Made by a program: the position numbers and the translations under genes. From Bradyrhizobium sp. SK17 (GTDB taxonomy: Bacteria; Pseudomonadota; Alphaproteobacteria; Rhizobiales; Xanthobacteraceae), in NCBI RefSeq assembly GCF_002831585.1, contig NZ_CP025113.1, forward strand, positions 6,029,001-6,093,000: a stretch of 64,000 nt of DNA. Reading direction: 5' to 3'. The notes beneath the pieces were generated by a model. That model was not told the DNA's origin and did no database searches. It saw only the letters and a list, made by a program, of their open reading frames with translations. The number at the start of each line of letters is the position of its first letter. Within the stretch, counting starts at the first letter, position 1. Of this stretch, positions 8,683-16,899 are shown in pieces.

Positions 8683-8891
8683 CGAGTCGCCGGATGCGAA
8701 GCGGCTCCCCACGCACTTGATCACGCGACTGGCGGTCGCTCCGATCTCTGGCGGTGCGCGCAGTCACGCGGCATTCCGTCGGCAAGGCCTGGGGATTCCC
8801 GATGACGGGAAAGTGCGCACGTTCGACGCTCAGGAGCTTCTGATCCGCGTCGAGGATCCCGGGTTGCCGATCCTCGCGAGCTACGCGGCCC

Positions 8892-9686
8892 TTACTGCTT
8901 CGACTTGTTGTAGTTGACGTCGAGGCTGAAGGAGAACTGATCCTCGGTCAGGTCGGCCGGCGGCGCCGGGACCGGATCGGAACGGTGGACCATCGAGACC
9001 GCGGCGTCGTCGAAGGCGGCGTCTCCCGACGATTCCAGCACCGCGACCGACAGGACCTTGCCGACGCGATTGAGCACGAGCGCGATCTTGACCTTCGCCG
9101 TCTTGACCTTGCCGTTCTCCGGAAACTTCTTGTGCAGGTCGAGATAGGCGCTGATCTTCTTGCCCCATCTGGCGGTCATCGCAAGCTTGTCCTTGCCGAT
9201 GCCGGGGTTTGGCGCCTTCGTGGTCTCGGCCTGACGCGCGTCCTCCAGCTTGGTTGGCGCGGCCTGCTCCGAGGCCTGCTGTGCTTCCTGCGCGTTGGTC
9301 TCGACCTTGGCGACCTTGGCCTCCTCCTCCTTCTGCTTCTTGGCGGTGTCCTCCGTCACGATGCGGTCGGGGTCGTCGGCCTCGACAGGCTTTTCCTGAG
9401 GCAGGTCGGTGTCCTTCACCTCTGCCTTCTGCTGCGCCATCTCCTGAACGGCCTGCTGCTCGTCAGCCGGCGCGCCGGGCGGTGCTGCTTCCTCGGGTAC
9501 ATCCGGTGAGGCGAGTTCGACGGCGTATTCCGCGCCGGCCGCGCCAAGTCCCTCGTCGCCGTCGTCGCCGCGCAAATTTGCCAGTGCCAACGCCACGCCG
9601 CCGAGATGCAGCCCGACCGCCATCACCGCGGCGATCACCCAGAGCCGCTTCGAGGTACGCAGGTCGAGATCGGGGTTGGTCGACAT
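8892..9686 (-). CDS. tonB: TonB-family energy transducer
   Basis: 264 residues. One N-terminal anchor (LWVIAAVMAVGLHLGGVALAL) is followed by a long acidic and Lys/Glu/Ala-rich periplasmic spacer. The C-terminal TonB domain contains KISAYLDLHKKFPENGK and the ALVLNRVGKVLSVAVLESSGDAAFD core. It is the last gene of the operon, starting 12 nt after exbD stops. It transfers energy from ExbBD to the TonB-dependent receptor encoded at the start of the same operon. Confidence 0.93.
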   Translation of the reverse strand: MSTNPDLDLRTSKRLWVIAAVMAVGLHLGGVALALANLRGDDGDEGLGAAGAEYAVELASPDVPEEAAPPGAPADEQQAVQEMAQQKAEVKDTDLPQEKPVEADDPDRIVTEDTAKKQKEEEAKVAKVETNAQEAQQASEQAAPTKLEDARQAETTKAPNPGIGKDKLAMTARWGKKISAYLDLHKKFPENGKVKTAKVKIALVLNRVGKVLSVAVLESSGDAAFDDAAVSMVHRSDPVPAPPADLTEDQFSFSLDVNYNKSKQ

Positions 9687-9698
9687 CGCGCTTCGCCG

Positions 9699-10163
9699 TC
9701 AGGGCTTGGCCGGCTCGGCCTGCTGGGCCGCCGGCGCTCCCGGCACGCCCTCGAGCGCGACGAGCTTCACATGGGTGTAGCCGCCGCCGCGCAACAGTTC
9801 CATCACGCCCATCAGCTCGCCATAGGGGACCATCCGGTCCGCCCGCAGGAACACGTATTTGTCTCGGCTCATGTCGGGCACCGCATCCAGCGAATTGATC
9901 AGGTCGGCGCGCTTCACCGCGTTCTCGCCGATCGCCAGCGTGAGGTCGGGCTTGATGCTGACATAGGTCGGCTTGTCCGGCTTCTTCTGCGGCGTCGCAC
10001 TGGAGGTCGGAAGATCGATCGGCAGGTCGACGGTCGAGAGCGGCGCCGCGACCATGAAGATGATCAGCAGCACCAGCATCACGTCGATGAACGGCGTGAC
10101 GTTGATCTCGTGGGATTCCGCGAAATCGTCGTCGCCATCGTTCTCGGAGATCGAGACTGCCAT
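9699..10163 (-). CDS. exbD: ExbD biopolymer transport protein
   Basis: 154 residues with the ExbD signature INVTPFIDVMLVLLIIFMV; Asp27 in the single membrane helix is the expected proton-carrying residue. The periplasmic domain follows (KPTYVSIKPDLTLAIGENAV, then KYVFLRADRMVPYGELMGVM). The C-terminus has a Pro/Ala/Gln-rich tail. It starts 3 nt after the exbB stop, so it is translationally linked. Confidence 0.95.
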   Translation of the reverse strand: MAVSISENDGDDDFAESHEINVTPFIDVMLVLLIIFMVAAPLSTVDLPIDLPTSSATPQKKPDKPTYVSIKPDLTLAIGENAVKRADLINSLDAVPDMSRDKYVFLRADRMVPYGELMGVMELLRGGGYTHVKLVALEGVPGAPAAQQAEPAKP

Positions 10164-10166
10164 CGC

Positions 10167-11219
10167 CTACTCCGCCGCCGCGGCACGCGCACCATGCGGA
10201 ACGCTGCCGTGGGTGCGATCGAGATCACGCGACAGCAGCCGTCCCGCCGCGCCCGAGGCGCGGTTGACGAGCTCGAGATACACCTTCGTGACGCGCGAGA
10301 AGTGGTTGTAGATGATCACGGCAGGGATCGCCGCGACGAGCCCGATCGCGGTGGCGAGCAGCGCTTCCGCGATACCCGGCGCCACCACGGCAAGGTTGGT
10401 GGTCTGCGACTTCGAGATGCCGATGAAGCTGTTCATGATGCCCCAGACGGTACCGAACAGGCCGACGAAGGGCGACGTCGCGCCGATGGTCGCAAGCAGG
10501 CCCATGCCGATGCGGATCTTGCGAGCCTCGGCACGCACGATCTCGGCGAAGCTCGACGCCGCGCGTTCCTTGATGCCGCTGTCGCTGGAGATGCCCGCCG
10601 ACAGCCGCCCCTCGCGCATTGCGGCCGCGATGAACGACGACAGCACGCTGCCCTTGGCGCCGAGCGCGAACTGCGCCTCCGCAAGCGAGCGCGATTCAGC
10701 GATCTTGGCCAGCGCGCCACGCAGCTTGCTCTGCGCCACGGTCAGCTCGACCATCTTGGCGATGAACACGGTCCAGGTCACCAGCGACGCGAAGGCGAGA
10801 CCGAGCATCACCGCCTTCACGATGATGTCGGCGTTCAGGAACATATTCCAGGGCGACAATTCGTGCAGGCCGGTGCTGGTCGACTTCGGCGATTTGGCAT
10901 CGCCGCCCGCGGCGGCAGTCAAGGATGCCTCATTCGCCACCGGTGCGGGAGCCGCCGCAGGTGCTGGCGCAACCTGCGCTTGCGGCACCGCGGGCGCCGG
11001 CTGGGCCACCGGCGCGGTCTGGCCGGCGGCCGCAGGCTGGGCGATCGCCGCGGGCTGCGCGGCGGGCACCTGGGCCGCGGGCGCGGGCTGAGGCCGGGTC
11101 ACGGGCGCGGGCTGCGCGGCAGGTGCCGTTTGCTGCTGCGCCGAAGCCGGCGCGGTCAGCATGGACATCGCCAGGGCGGCGACCATGGCGGATGCAGCGA
11201 GGAACTTGGATGTCATCAT
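10167..11219 (-). CDS. exbB: ExbB energy-transducing protein with long Pro/Ala/Gln N-terminal region
   Basis: 350 residues. A signal-like N-terminus (AASAMVAALAMSMLTAPASA) is followed by about 75 residues of low-complexity PAQ/PAPA sequence. Then comes the MotA/TolQ/ExbB proton channel domain with three membrane helices, including GLLATIGATSPFVGLFGTVW. The extended N-terminus is the TonB-system ExbB type seen in rhizobia rather than the short E. coli form. It starts 3 nt after the hydroxylase gene stops. Confidence 0.93.
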   Translation of the reverse strand: MMTSKFLAASAMVAALAMSMLTAPASAQQQTAPAAQPAPVTRPQPAPAAQVPAAQPAAIAQPAAAGQTAPVAQPAPAVPQAQVAPAPAAAPAPVANEASLTAAAGGDAKSPKSTSTGLHELSPWNMFLNADIIVKAVMLGLAFASLVTWTVFIAKMVELTVAQSKLRGALAKIAESRSLAEAQFALGAKGSVLSSFIAAAMREGRLSAGISSDSGIKERAASSFAEIVRAEARKIRIGMGLLATIGATSPFVGLFGTVWGIMNSFIGISKSQTTNLAVVAPGIAEALLATAIGLVAAIPAVIIYNHFSRVTKVYLELVNRASGAAGRLLSRDLDRTHGSVPHGARAAAAE

Positions 11220-11222
11220 CAG

Positions 11223-11912
11223 TTACACTTCAGCCCAGTGACGGATCAGGTTGTGATAAATGCCGGTCAATTTGACCGTTTCAGGGTCATCGCGCCCCAG
11301 CCGCTCCACCAGCGCCTGGATCGCCGTATCGAGGTCGAAGATCAGGCTTCGCGCGTGGGCATCACGTACCATGCTCTGGAGCCAGAAAAAAGACGCAACC
11401 CGGATCCCCCGCGTGACCGGCGTTACCAGATGCAAGCTGGAAGCAGGATAAAGTACGAGATCTCCCGCTGGCAGCTTGATCTCATGTGATCCATAGAGGT
11501 CCTCGATGACCAGCTCTCCCCCGTCGTAATCCTCTGGATTAGATAAAAACAACGTGACGGAGAGGTCGGTGCGGATCCGCAGGCCCGTCAGCCTGTCGCC
11601 GCGCACCGCATTGTCGACGTGCAAGCCGAAATGGTGCCCGTCGCTCGCGGCGTAGCGGTTGAACAAAGGTGGAAAGATTCTAAGTGGGATCGCCGCCGAG
11701 ATGAAGCGCGGGCTCGCCGACAGTGCCGTCAGGACGCGGTTGCCGAGCTGCCGCGCGACCTCGCTGTCGGGCGGCAGCTGCTCGTTGCGCTTGACCAGCG
11801 CGGACGCAGCGCCTGCGGTCGAGCGGCCGTCCTCCCATCCGCTGGCGTCCATGATGCGGCGGAAGTCCGCCACATCAGCCTTGCTCAGTACGTTGGGAAC
11901 ACAGACCAGCAT
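11223..11912 (-). CDS. piuC: PKHD-type Fe(II)/2-oxoglutarate hydroxylase (PiuC/YbiX type)
   Basis: 229 residues, the normal length of the PiuC/YbiX family. The core double-stranded beta helix carries the iron ligands in [10 protein letters not shown] (H-x-D) and a downstream His in [15 protein letters not shown], followed by an Arg for 2-oxoglutarate. The start at 11912 is chosen by family length; the open frame continues upstream into the receptor gene. These enzymes are repeatedly found beside siderophore receptors. Position between receptor and exbB fits a role in handling siderophore or iron; the substrate has not been shown by sequence. Confidence 0.88.
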   Translation of the reverse strand: MLVCVPNVLSKADVADFRRIMDASGWEDGRSTAGAASALVKRNEQLPPDSEVARQLGNRVLTALSASPRFISAAIPLRIFPPLFNRYAASDGHHFGLHVDNAVRGDRLTGLRIRTDLSVTLFLSNPEDYDGGELVIEDLYGSHEIKLPAGDLVLYPASSLHLVTPVTRGIRVASFFWLQSMVRDAHARSLIFDLDTAIQALVERLGRDDPETVKLTGIYHNLIRHWAEV

Positions 11913-11932
11913 CTCCCGCCGCGAAGCCTCCG

Positions 11933-14494
11933 TCAGTAACGCGCAGAGAGCACCACCGCCACGGTGCGGCCAGGCGCCTCGAGCGTGAACGGCGCCGCAC
12001 TTTGATAGAAGGCGGTGTAGTAGAGCTTGTTGAAGATGTTGTTGACGAACAGCTTCGCCGTCCAGTTCTTGTCGATCTTCGCTTCCGCGAAGGTGTCGAA
12101 GCGCCAGAAACTCGGCAACGCGGTGCCCTGGTTTGCGGCAAGCAAGGTGCCGCCGTACATCTTGGAACGATAGACGGCTTGGCCACCGACCTCCCACCTG
12201 TCGTCGATCTGATATTTGCTGAGCAGGCTGAACGATTGATGGGCGATGTTGGCCAGCGGCAGGCCCACGTTCGAGCTGTACAATGCAGGGTCGGCCGGCG
12301 CGACCAGGGACTTGGTTACCTCCGACTTCATCAGCACCAAGCCGCCGAACACGCTCCATTTGTCAGTGATCTTGCCGGCGACCTCGAGATCGATGCCGCG
12401 GATCCGATAGGCTGCGCCGGCGCTGATGCAAGGCTGCGTGCCTCCTATCGAAACGTTGTAGGGGCAAGCAGCGGTCTGGTTTGCCGTCGAGGTGATGTTC
12501 ACCGACTCACGCGCGTTGGTGACGTCGGTCTGGAACAGCGCGCCGCTCACGAGCAAATGGCGATCAAACAGCTCCCATTTGTTACCGATCTCGATCGCAC
12601 TGTTCTTCATCGGCCCGAAAATCTGGTTCGAGCCACCATTGAGGACCGGCGCAAGTCCTCCATAGGCCGCGCTGGTGCCGTCAAATTCGGAACCAACAGG
12701 GTCGGATGACGTCGCATAGGCCACATAGACACTGGTGATCGGCAGCGGCTTCAGAGTCAGGCCAAGATTGAAGTTCGGCATGCCGAAATCCGCGGCCTGC
12801 GATCCAAAAACACCGGCCGCCTTGCCTGACGTACCGTAGCCGCCAACCTTGATGCTGTAGTCGTCGAAGCGGACACCGCCATTGACGATGAGCAGATCGC
12901 GGTAATTGACGGAATCGAGCAGATAGCCGCTCGTCGTATCGATCGCGATTTGCGTCGGCTTGCCTGTGAGGGTGGGCACCGTCGGGAACGTCGCGAAAGT
13001 GAATTGCGGATTGGTGATGCTCACATTGGTCGGCGAACCACTGGCGTTGACCACGATACCGTTGTTGCTCTCACCGTTGAGACCACTATACGTGTCGATG
13101 CTGGATGTTTCGCGCGAGACCTCGACGCCGGCAACCGCGGTGTGACGCCACGGTCCGGTGTCGAACTTGTACGTGAACTCGCTCTGGTTGGCGACGACGT
13201 CCGTCGGCTGATAGCGGCTCAGCGTGTTGGCGGTCAGCGTGTTGCCTACGACGTTCGGCGACTCCGGAATCGTACCGATGTAGTTCAGCAGCGACTCCGA
13301 GCCCCGAACTTTGTTGCTGAAGGTCAGATCGGGCGTGATCTTCACTTCGGCATTGACCGTGGCGATGTCCTGATGGACTTCGAAGAAGTCGCGGTTAACG
13401 AAGCCGTAGAAGTTGTCGCGATTGACGCCATATTCCGGGGCCGGGCCGCCGGCGGTCGTCGTGTATTGACCAAGGGCGTTGGTGGGTCCGGTCCGCAGGT
13501 ATGGCACGCCGAAGTCCGGCATGCCGTGGATATCGGTGTGAACGTAGTCCGCAGTCACCTTCACCGCATCGACCGGTTTCCATGTCAGCGCCACAAAGCC
13601 GCCGCCGCGATTGTCCGTGATGAAGCTCCGGCCTTCGACGCCCGCATCCTGATACACACCGCCAGCACGAATGGCCAAGGTAGGGCTGATCACCTGGTTG
13701 ACGTCGAGCGTGACTCGCTTGGTGGCGTCGCTCGCATACGTCGTGTCCATATTGTAGAACGACTTCTCAGTGGTCGCCTGCTTGGTGACGATATTGATCG
13801 CACCGCCGGTCGTGCCGCGGCCCGCGAACGACGAACCAGGTCCGCGCAGAATTTCGACCTGCTCGGTGAAAAAGTTCTCGCGGACGCTGACGCCGGAGTC
13901 GCGCACTCCGTCGACGAAGACGTCGTTACGGGTATCGAAGCCGCGAACGAAGAACCGATCGCCGAACGCATTGCCGCCCTCACCGGTACCGAGGGTGACG
14001 CCAGCCGTATTCAGAACGGCCTGCTTCAACGAAGTAGCATTCTCGTCAGCCAGCACTTCCTTGCTCAACACCGTAACCGTCTTCGGCGTGTTCAGGAGCG
14101 GCTCGGGAAACTTCCCGGACGCCTGCAAGTGGTCGCCCTTGTAAGGCGCGGCCGGGTCCGCATAGGGATTGCGGTCAGCGGTCAGACCACCAGCGTTCGG
14201 AAACGGCACCGGTGCCTGCTGCGCCTGCTGGCTGCTGCGTCGCGCACGTCGCAGCGCGTTGCGGGCGCGGACCTGATCCGATGTGGGCTTTGACGTGACC
14301 GGGCGCGGACGTGCGACCGGGGCATCGACGTTTACCGGCGGCAGGTTGGATTGCTGTGCTTCGGCGCCCGAAAAGGATGCCACCGCGATCAAACTCGCGA
14401 CTGCGGATACTTTTGCAGCGGAATAACCCGTCTCATCAGCCGAACCGATCGCTGTCTCGAAACGCAACGATCTCGGCGCCTTCACATTGCTCAT
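11933..14494 (-). CDS. TonB-dependent siderophore receptor
   Basis: About 853 residues. A signal peptide region ([22 protein letters not shown]) is followed by a Pro/Arg linker and a plug domain containing [22 protein letters not shown] and [26 protein letters not shown] 22-strand barrel ends in an aromatic-basic C-terminus (VAVVLSARY). The plug and barrel resemble Fiu/catecholate-type receptors. I chose ATG at 14494; GTG at 14503 and a longer form at 14554 are possible. First gene of the iron operon, 20 nt before the hydroxylase. Three iron-box-like motifs lie upstream. Confidence 0.92.
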   Translation of the reverse strand: MSNVKAPRSLRFETAIGSADETGYSAAKVSAVASLIAVASFSGAEAQQSNLPPVNVDAPVARPRPVTSKPTSDQVRARNALRRARRSSQQAQQAPVPFPNAGGLTADRNPYADPAAPYKGDHLQASGKFPEPLLNTPKTVTVLSKEVLADENATSLKQAVLNTAGVTLGTGEGGNAFGDRFFVRGFDTRNDVFVDGVRDSGVSVRENFFTEQVEILRGPGSSFAGRGTTGGAINIVTKQATTEKSFYNMDTTYASDATKRVTLDVNQVISPTLAIRAGGVYQDAGVEGRSFITDNRGGGFVALTWKPVDAVKVTADYVHTDIHGMPDFGVPYLRTGPTNALGQYTTTAGGPAPEYGVNRDNFYGFVNRDFFEVHQDIATVNAEVKITPDLTFSNKVRGSESLLNYIGTIPESPNVVGNTLTANTLSRYQPTDVVANQSEFTYKFDTGPWRHTAVAGVEVSRETSSIDTYSGLNGESNNGIVVNASGSPTNVSITNPQFTFATFPTVPTLTGKPTQIAIDTTSGYLLDSVNYRDLLIVNGGVRFDDYSIKVGGYGTSGKAAGVFGSQAADFGMPNFNLGLTLKPLPITSVYVAYATSSDPVGSEFDGTSAAYGGLAPVLNGGSNQIFGPMKNSAIEIGNKWELFDRHLLVSGALFQTDVTNARESVNITSTANQTAACPYNVSIGGTQPCISAGAAYRIRGIDLEVAGKITDKWSVFGGLVLMKSEVTKSLVAPADPALYSSNVGLPLANIAHQSFSLLSKYQIDDRWEVGGQAVYRSKMYGGTLLAANQGTALPSFWRFDTFAEAKIDKNWTAKLFVNNIFNKLYYTAFYQSAAPFTLEAPGRTVAVVLSARY

Positions 14495-14622
14495 TTCTTT
14501 CACGCCCCCAAAAAGCAAGTTCGTTCGCGAAATGAAGCTGCGACGAACTGTCACCCCTCGGTATCGAGCGCGACTTTCCTTATCAATGCAATCGGCGCCA
14601 CAGTTGGCTTGAATCGCCTCAG

Positions 14623-14696
14623 TTCAAAGTGATTCTAATCTGAAGCTTGAAATCGTTCTAATCGTAGTTTTGAAGCATTCTTATAACTATTCTAAA
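14623..14696 (-). promoter_or_regulatory. Array of three 7-3-7 iron-box-like motifs upstream of the siderophore receptor
   Basis: Three 17-bp imperfect inverted repeats share one half-site. Read on the minus strand they are TTTAGAA-TAG-TTATAAG (14680-14696), ATTAGAA-CGA-TTTCAAG (14646-14662) and ATTAGAA-TCA-CTTTGAA (14623-14639). The conserved half TTAGAA with a 3-nt spacer resembles the ICE motif bound by Irr in rhizobia (about TTTAGAA-N3-TTCTAAA). Their position 130-200 bp before the receptor gene suits iron control. Resemblance only; binding is inferred. Confidence 0.5.
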
Positions 14697-14753
14697 GATG
14701 AGACCGGCTGAAATTGGCGAGGCCAGTGCACGAGCTCGCGGAAATGACACCAA

Positions 14754-14993
14754 TCACTCGGCGCTCGGCGGCTTCATCAGCGCGAACAACTCATCGATGG
14801 TCCGTTGCGCAACCTGCCGGACCCGATCGCTGTTCTCGAGCCCGGCGATATTGACCCCATTGACCACCGCTTTGATCTCGTCGCGGAAGTCGGTGAGAAA
14901 CCGCAGCGGATCGCGCTGCTCGTTGGCGACGCGCGCGATCAATCCGGTGACCAGGATCTGGCAAGCCATCATCCGCCCGTTCAACTCATCCAT
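14754..14993 (-). CDS. Small conserved-looking hypothetical protein
   Basis: 79 residues, predicted helical and acidic-basic mixed, without signal peptide or membrane segment. It reads MDELNGRMMACQILVTGLIA at the N-terminus and ends TIDELFALMKPPSAE. A G-rich stretch precedes the ATG. It lies 92 nt downstream of the MarR gene on the same strand and could share its transcript. It has no recognised domain. The amino acid composition is ordinary rather than the Arg/His/Ala-rich look of antisense frames, which supports it being real. Confidence 0.55.
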   Translation of the reverse strand: MDELNGRMMACQILVTGLIARVANEQRDPLRFLTDFRDEIKAVVNGVNIAGLENSDRVRQVAQRTIDELFALMKPPSAE

Positions 14994-15085
14994 CGCCGCC
15001 CCCGTCGTCTCGCGTCGTCGTTGCGCGATATGAACGACAACCCGATGCGTTTCAACCGGGTCGCGCAGGCGGCAGCCGCTGAACG

Positions 15086-15547
15086 CTACTTCGCAGCGAT
15101 GTGCTCGGCCTCATCGCCAAGCGCCTTGATGCGGTCCTTCACCGCGTGGAGCGTGGCGAGGCCACTCTCGACATGCTTGTCCGATACGTCGCGCAGCACG
15201 TCACAGGCGATTGCATCGCGCAGACTGTCGAGATCGTCGACCAGGCGGCGCCCGCTTCTGGTCAGGAACAGCCGATTGGCGCGGCGATCCCTGGGATCGG
15301 AACGGCGTTCGAGCAGATCGTGCTCGACGAGGCGATCGAGCAGACGCACCAGCGAGATCGGCTGTAATTCGAGCACGTCGGCGAGGTCGACCTGGGACAG
15401 CCCCTCCTGCTCGCGCAGACGGAACAGCACGATCCACTGGGCGCGCGTAGTCCCTCGCGCCTTGGCACGATGATCGATATAGTTGCGCAACAGCCTCGAA
15501 CTCTCGACGAGCTGCGCAATGAACTGGCGTTTGAGATCGAGCGACAT
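15086..15547 (-). CDS. MarR-family transcriptional regulator
   Basis: 153 residues with the MarR winged helix: TRAQWIVLFRLREQEGLSQV, the recognition helix around LQPISLVRLLDRLVEHDLLE, and the wing RRSDPRDRRANRLFLT. The ATG at 15547 has GAGGA 5 nt upstream; a longer frame starting at 15628 is less likely. It is divergent from the RND efflux operon, the classic arrangement for a ligand-released repressor of efflux genes. The intergenic region has TGTGTTTACACA at 15636-15647, a possible half of an operator. Confidence 0.92.
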   Translation of the reverse strand: MSLDLKRQFIAQLVESSRLLRNYIDHRAKARGTTRAQWIVLFRLREQEGLSQVDLADVLELQPISLVRLLDRLVEHDLLERRSDPRDRRANRLFLTRSGRRLVDDLDSLRDAIACDVLRDVSDKHVESGLATLHAVKDRIKALGDEAEHIAAK

Positions 15548-15729
15548 AGGGGTCCTCGGTGTGTTTCCCAGACGGATTGTTTCCACTCGTTTCTGACCTA
15601 AACCTTTCCAAATGTTTAGGATTCTCAAGCCTTGGTGTGTTTACACATTAAGTGCACGCATATTATATCCGCAAGCTCTGTGAACCGTTTCAATCACCCT
15701 TTATTGTTACGTCGAACCTAAGAGTCCGC

Positions 15730-16899
15730 ATGTCAAAGTCACGCTCCATCGGTTGGGTTTTAGTGATCGCGGCGCTTGGCACGGCCGGTTATTTCGGCTG
15801 GCAGAAGTACACGGACAACCAGCGGGCGGCCGAAGCTGCGCAGAAGCGCGCCGCCCAACGGCCGGCGGTTCCGGTGAAGATCTCGCCGGTCGAGAAGGCC
15901 GACTTCCCGGTCTACCTGACCGGTCTCGGCACGGTGCAGGCCTTCAACACGGTCCAGGTCCGCACCCGGGTCGACGGCCAGATCACCAAGATCGCCTTCA
16001 AGGAAGGCCAGTTCGTCAAGGCCGGCGACACCCTGGTCGAGATCGATCCGCGGCCCTATCAGGCGACGCTCGACCAGGCCAAGGCCAAGAAGGCCCAGGA
16101 CGAGGCCAATCTCGCCAACGCCAACCTCGATTTGCAGCGCTACACCAAGCTCGGCGAGTTCGCGACCCGCCAGCAGCTCGACACCCAGCGCTCCACGGTG
16201 GCCCAGCTCACCGCCCAGATCGCGGCCGATGATGCCGCCATCTTCAACGCCCAGACCCAGCTCGACTACGCCACCGTGAAGTCCCCGATCGACGGCATCG
16301 TCGGCCTGCGACTGGTCGATATCGGCAACATCGTCAATGCCTCGGCGCAGACCGGCATCGTGACGATCACCCAGATCGAGCCCATTACCGTGATCTTCAC
16401 CGCCCCTGAGGACCAGTTGCCCGATATCAAGGCAGCCCTGGCCGTGGCGCCGCCCAAGACCATTGCGCTGACCACCGACGGCAAGCGGGTGCTGTCCACC
16501 GGCGCGCTGGCACTGATCAACAATCAGGTCGACACCACGAGCGGGACTGTTCGGCTGAAGGCGGTGTTTGATAACAAGGATCATGCGCTGTGGCCGGGCC
16601 AGTCGGTCGCGACCCGGCTCCTGGTCAGAACCTTGAAGGATGCCACCGTCGTCCCCGATGACGCGGTGCAGCATGGCACCGATGGCCTCTACGCCTATTC
16701 TGTCAATCAGGAGAACAAGGCCGAGCTTCGCAAGATCAAGGTCAGCCAGTCGATCGACGGCAAGTCGGTGATCGACGAGGGCCTGTCGCCGGGGCAACAG
16801 GTGATCACCGCGGGCCAGTACAAGGTCTCGCCGGGAACCCTGGTGACCACGGCGGTGGCGAGCTCGGATCCGTCCCAGTCGAAGGTTACGCAGGAATGA
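15730..16899 (+). CDS. RND efflux periplasmic adaptor (MdtA-like)
   Basis: 389 residues. An N-terminal anchor (SIGWVLVIAALGTAGYFGW) is followed by a biotinyl-lipoyl half motif, RTRVDGQITKIAFKEGQFVK, and an alpha-hairpin of KAKKAQDEANLANANLDLQR type. The second lipoyl half is TQLDYATVKSPIDGIVGLRL, then beta-barrel and membrane-proximal domains. The start at 15730 excludes about 26 residues of upstream open frame. The stop overlaps the permease start by 4 nt (ATGA). It links the inner-membrane pump to an outer-membrane channel not encoded here. Confidence 0.93.
   Translation: MSKSRSIGWVLVIAALGTAGYFGWQKYTDNQRAAEAAQKRAAQRPAVPVKISPVEKADFPVYLTGLGTVQAFNTVQVRTRVDGQITKIAFKEGQFVKAGDTLVEIDPRPYQATLDQAKAKKAQDEANLANANLDLQRYTKLGEFATRQQLDTQRSTVAQLTAQIAADDAAIFNAQTQLDYATVKSPIDGIVGLRLVDIGNIVNASAQTGIVTITQIEPITVIFTAPEDQLPDIKAALAVAPPKTIALTTDGKRVLSTGALALINNQVDTTSGTVRLKAVFDNKDHALWPGQSVATRLLVRTLKDATVVPDDAVQHGTDGLYAYSVNQENKAELRKIKVSQSIDGKSVIDEGLSPGQQVITAGQYKVSPGTLVTTAVASSDPSQSKVTQE

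Noticed and set aside
8717..8917. 66-residue open frame between the EamA and tonB genes
   Set aside because: Overlaps the tonB end, no RBS, no hydrophobic or domain pattern.
9606..11489. Long open frame antisense to exbB/exbD
   Set aside because: Arg/His/Gly-rich, no domain; the opposite strand encodes clear ExbB and ExbD.
15636..15647. TGTGTTTACACA as a full MarR operator
   Set aside because: Only 4-bp arms with an asymmetric centre; noted with the MarR gene but not claimed as a separate site.
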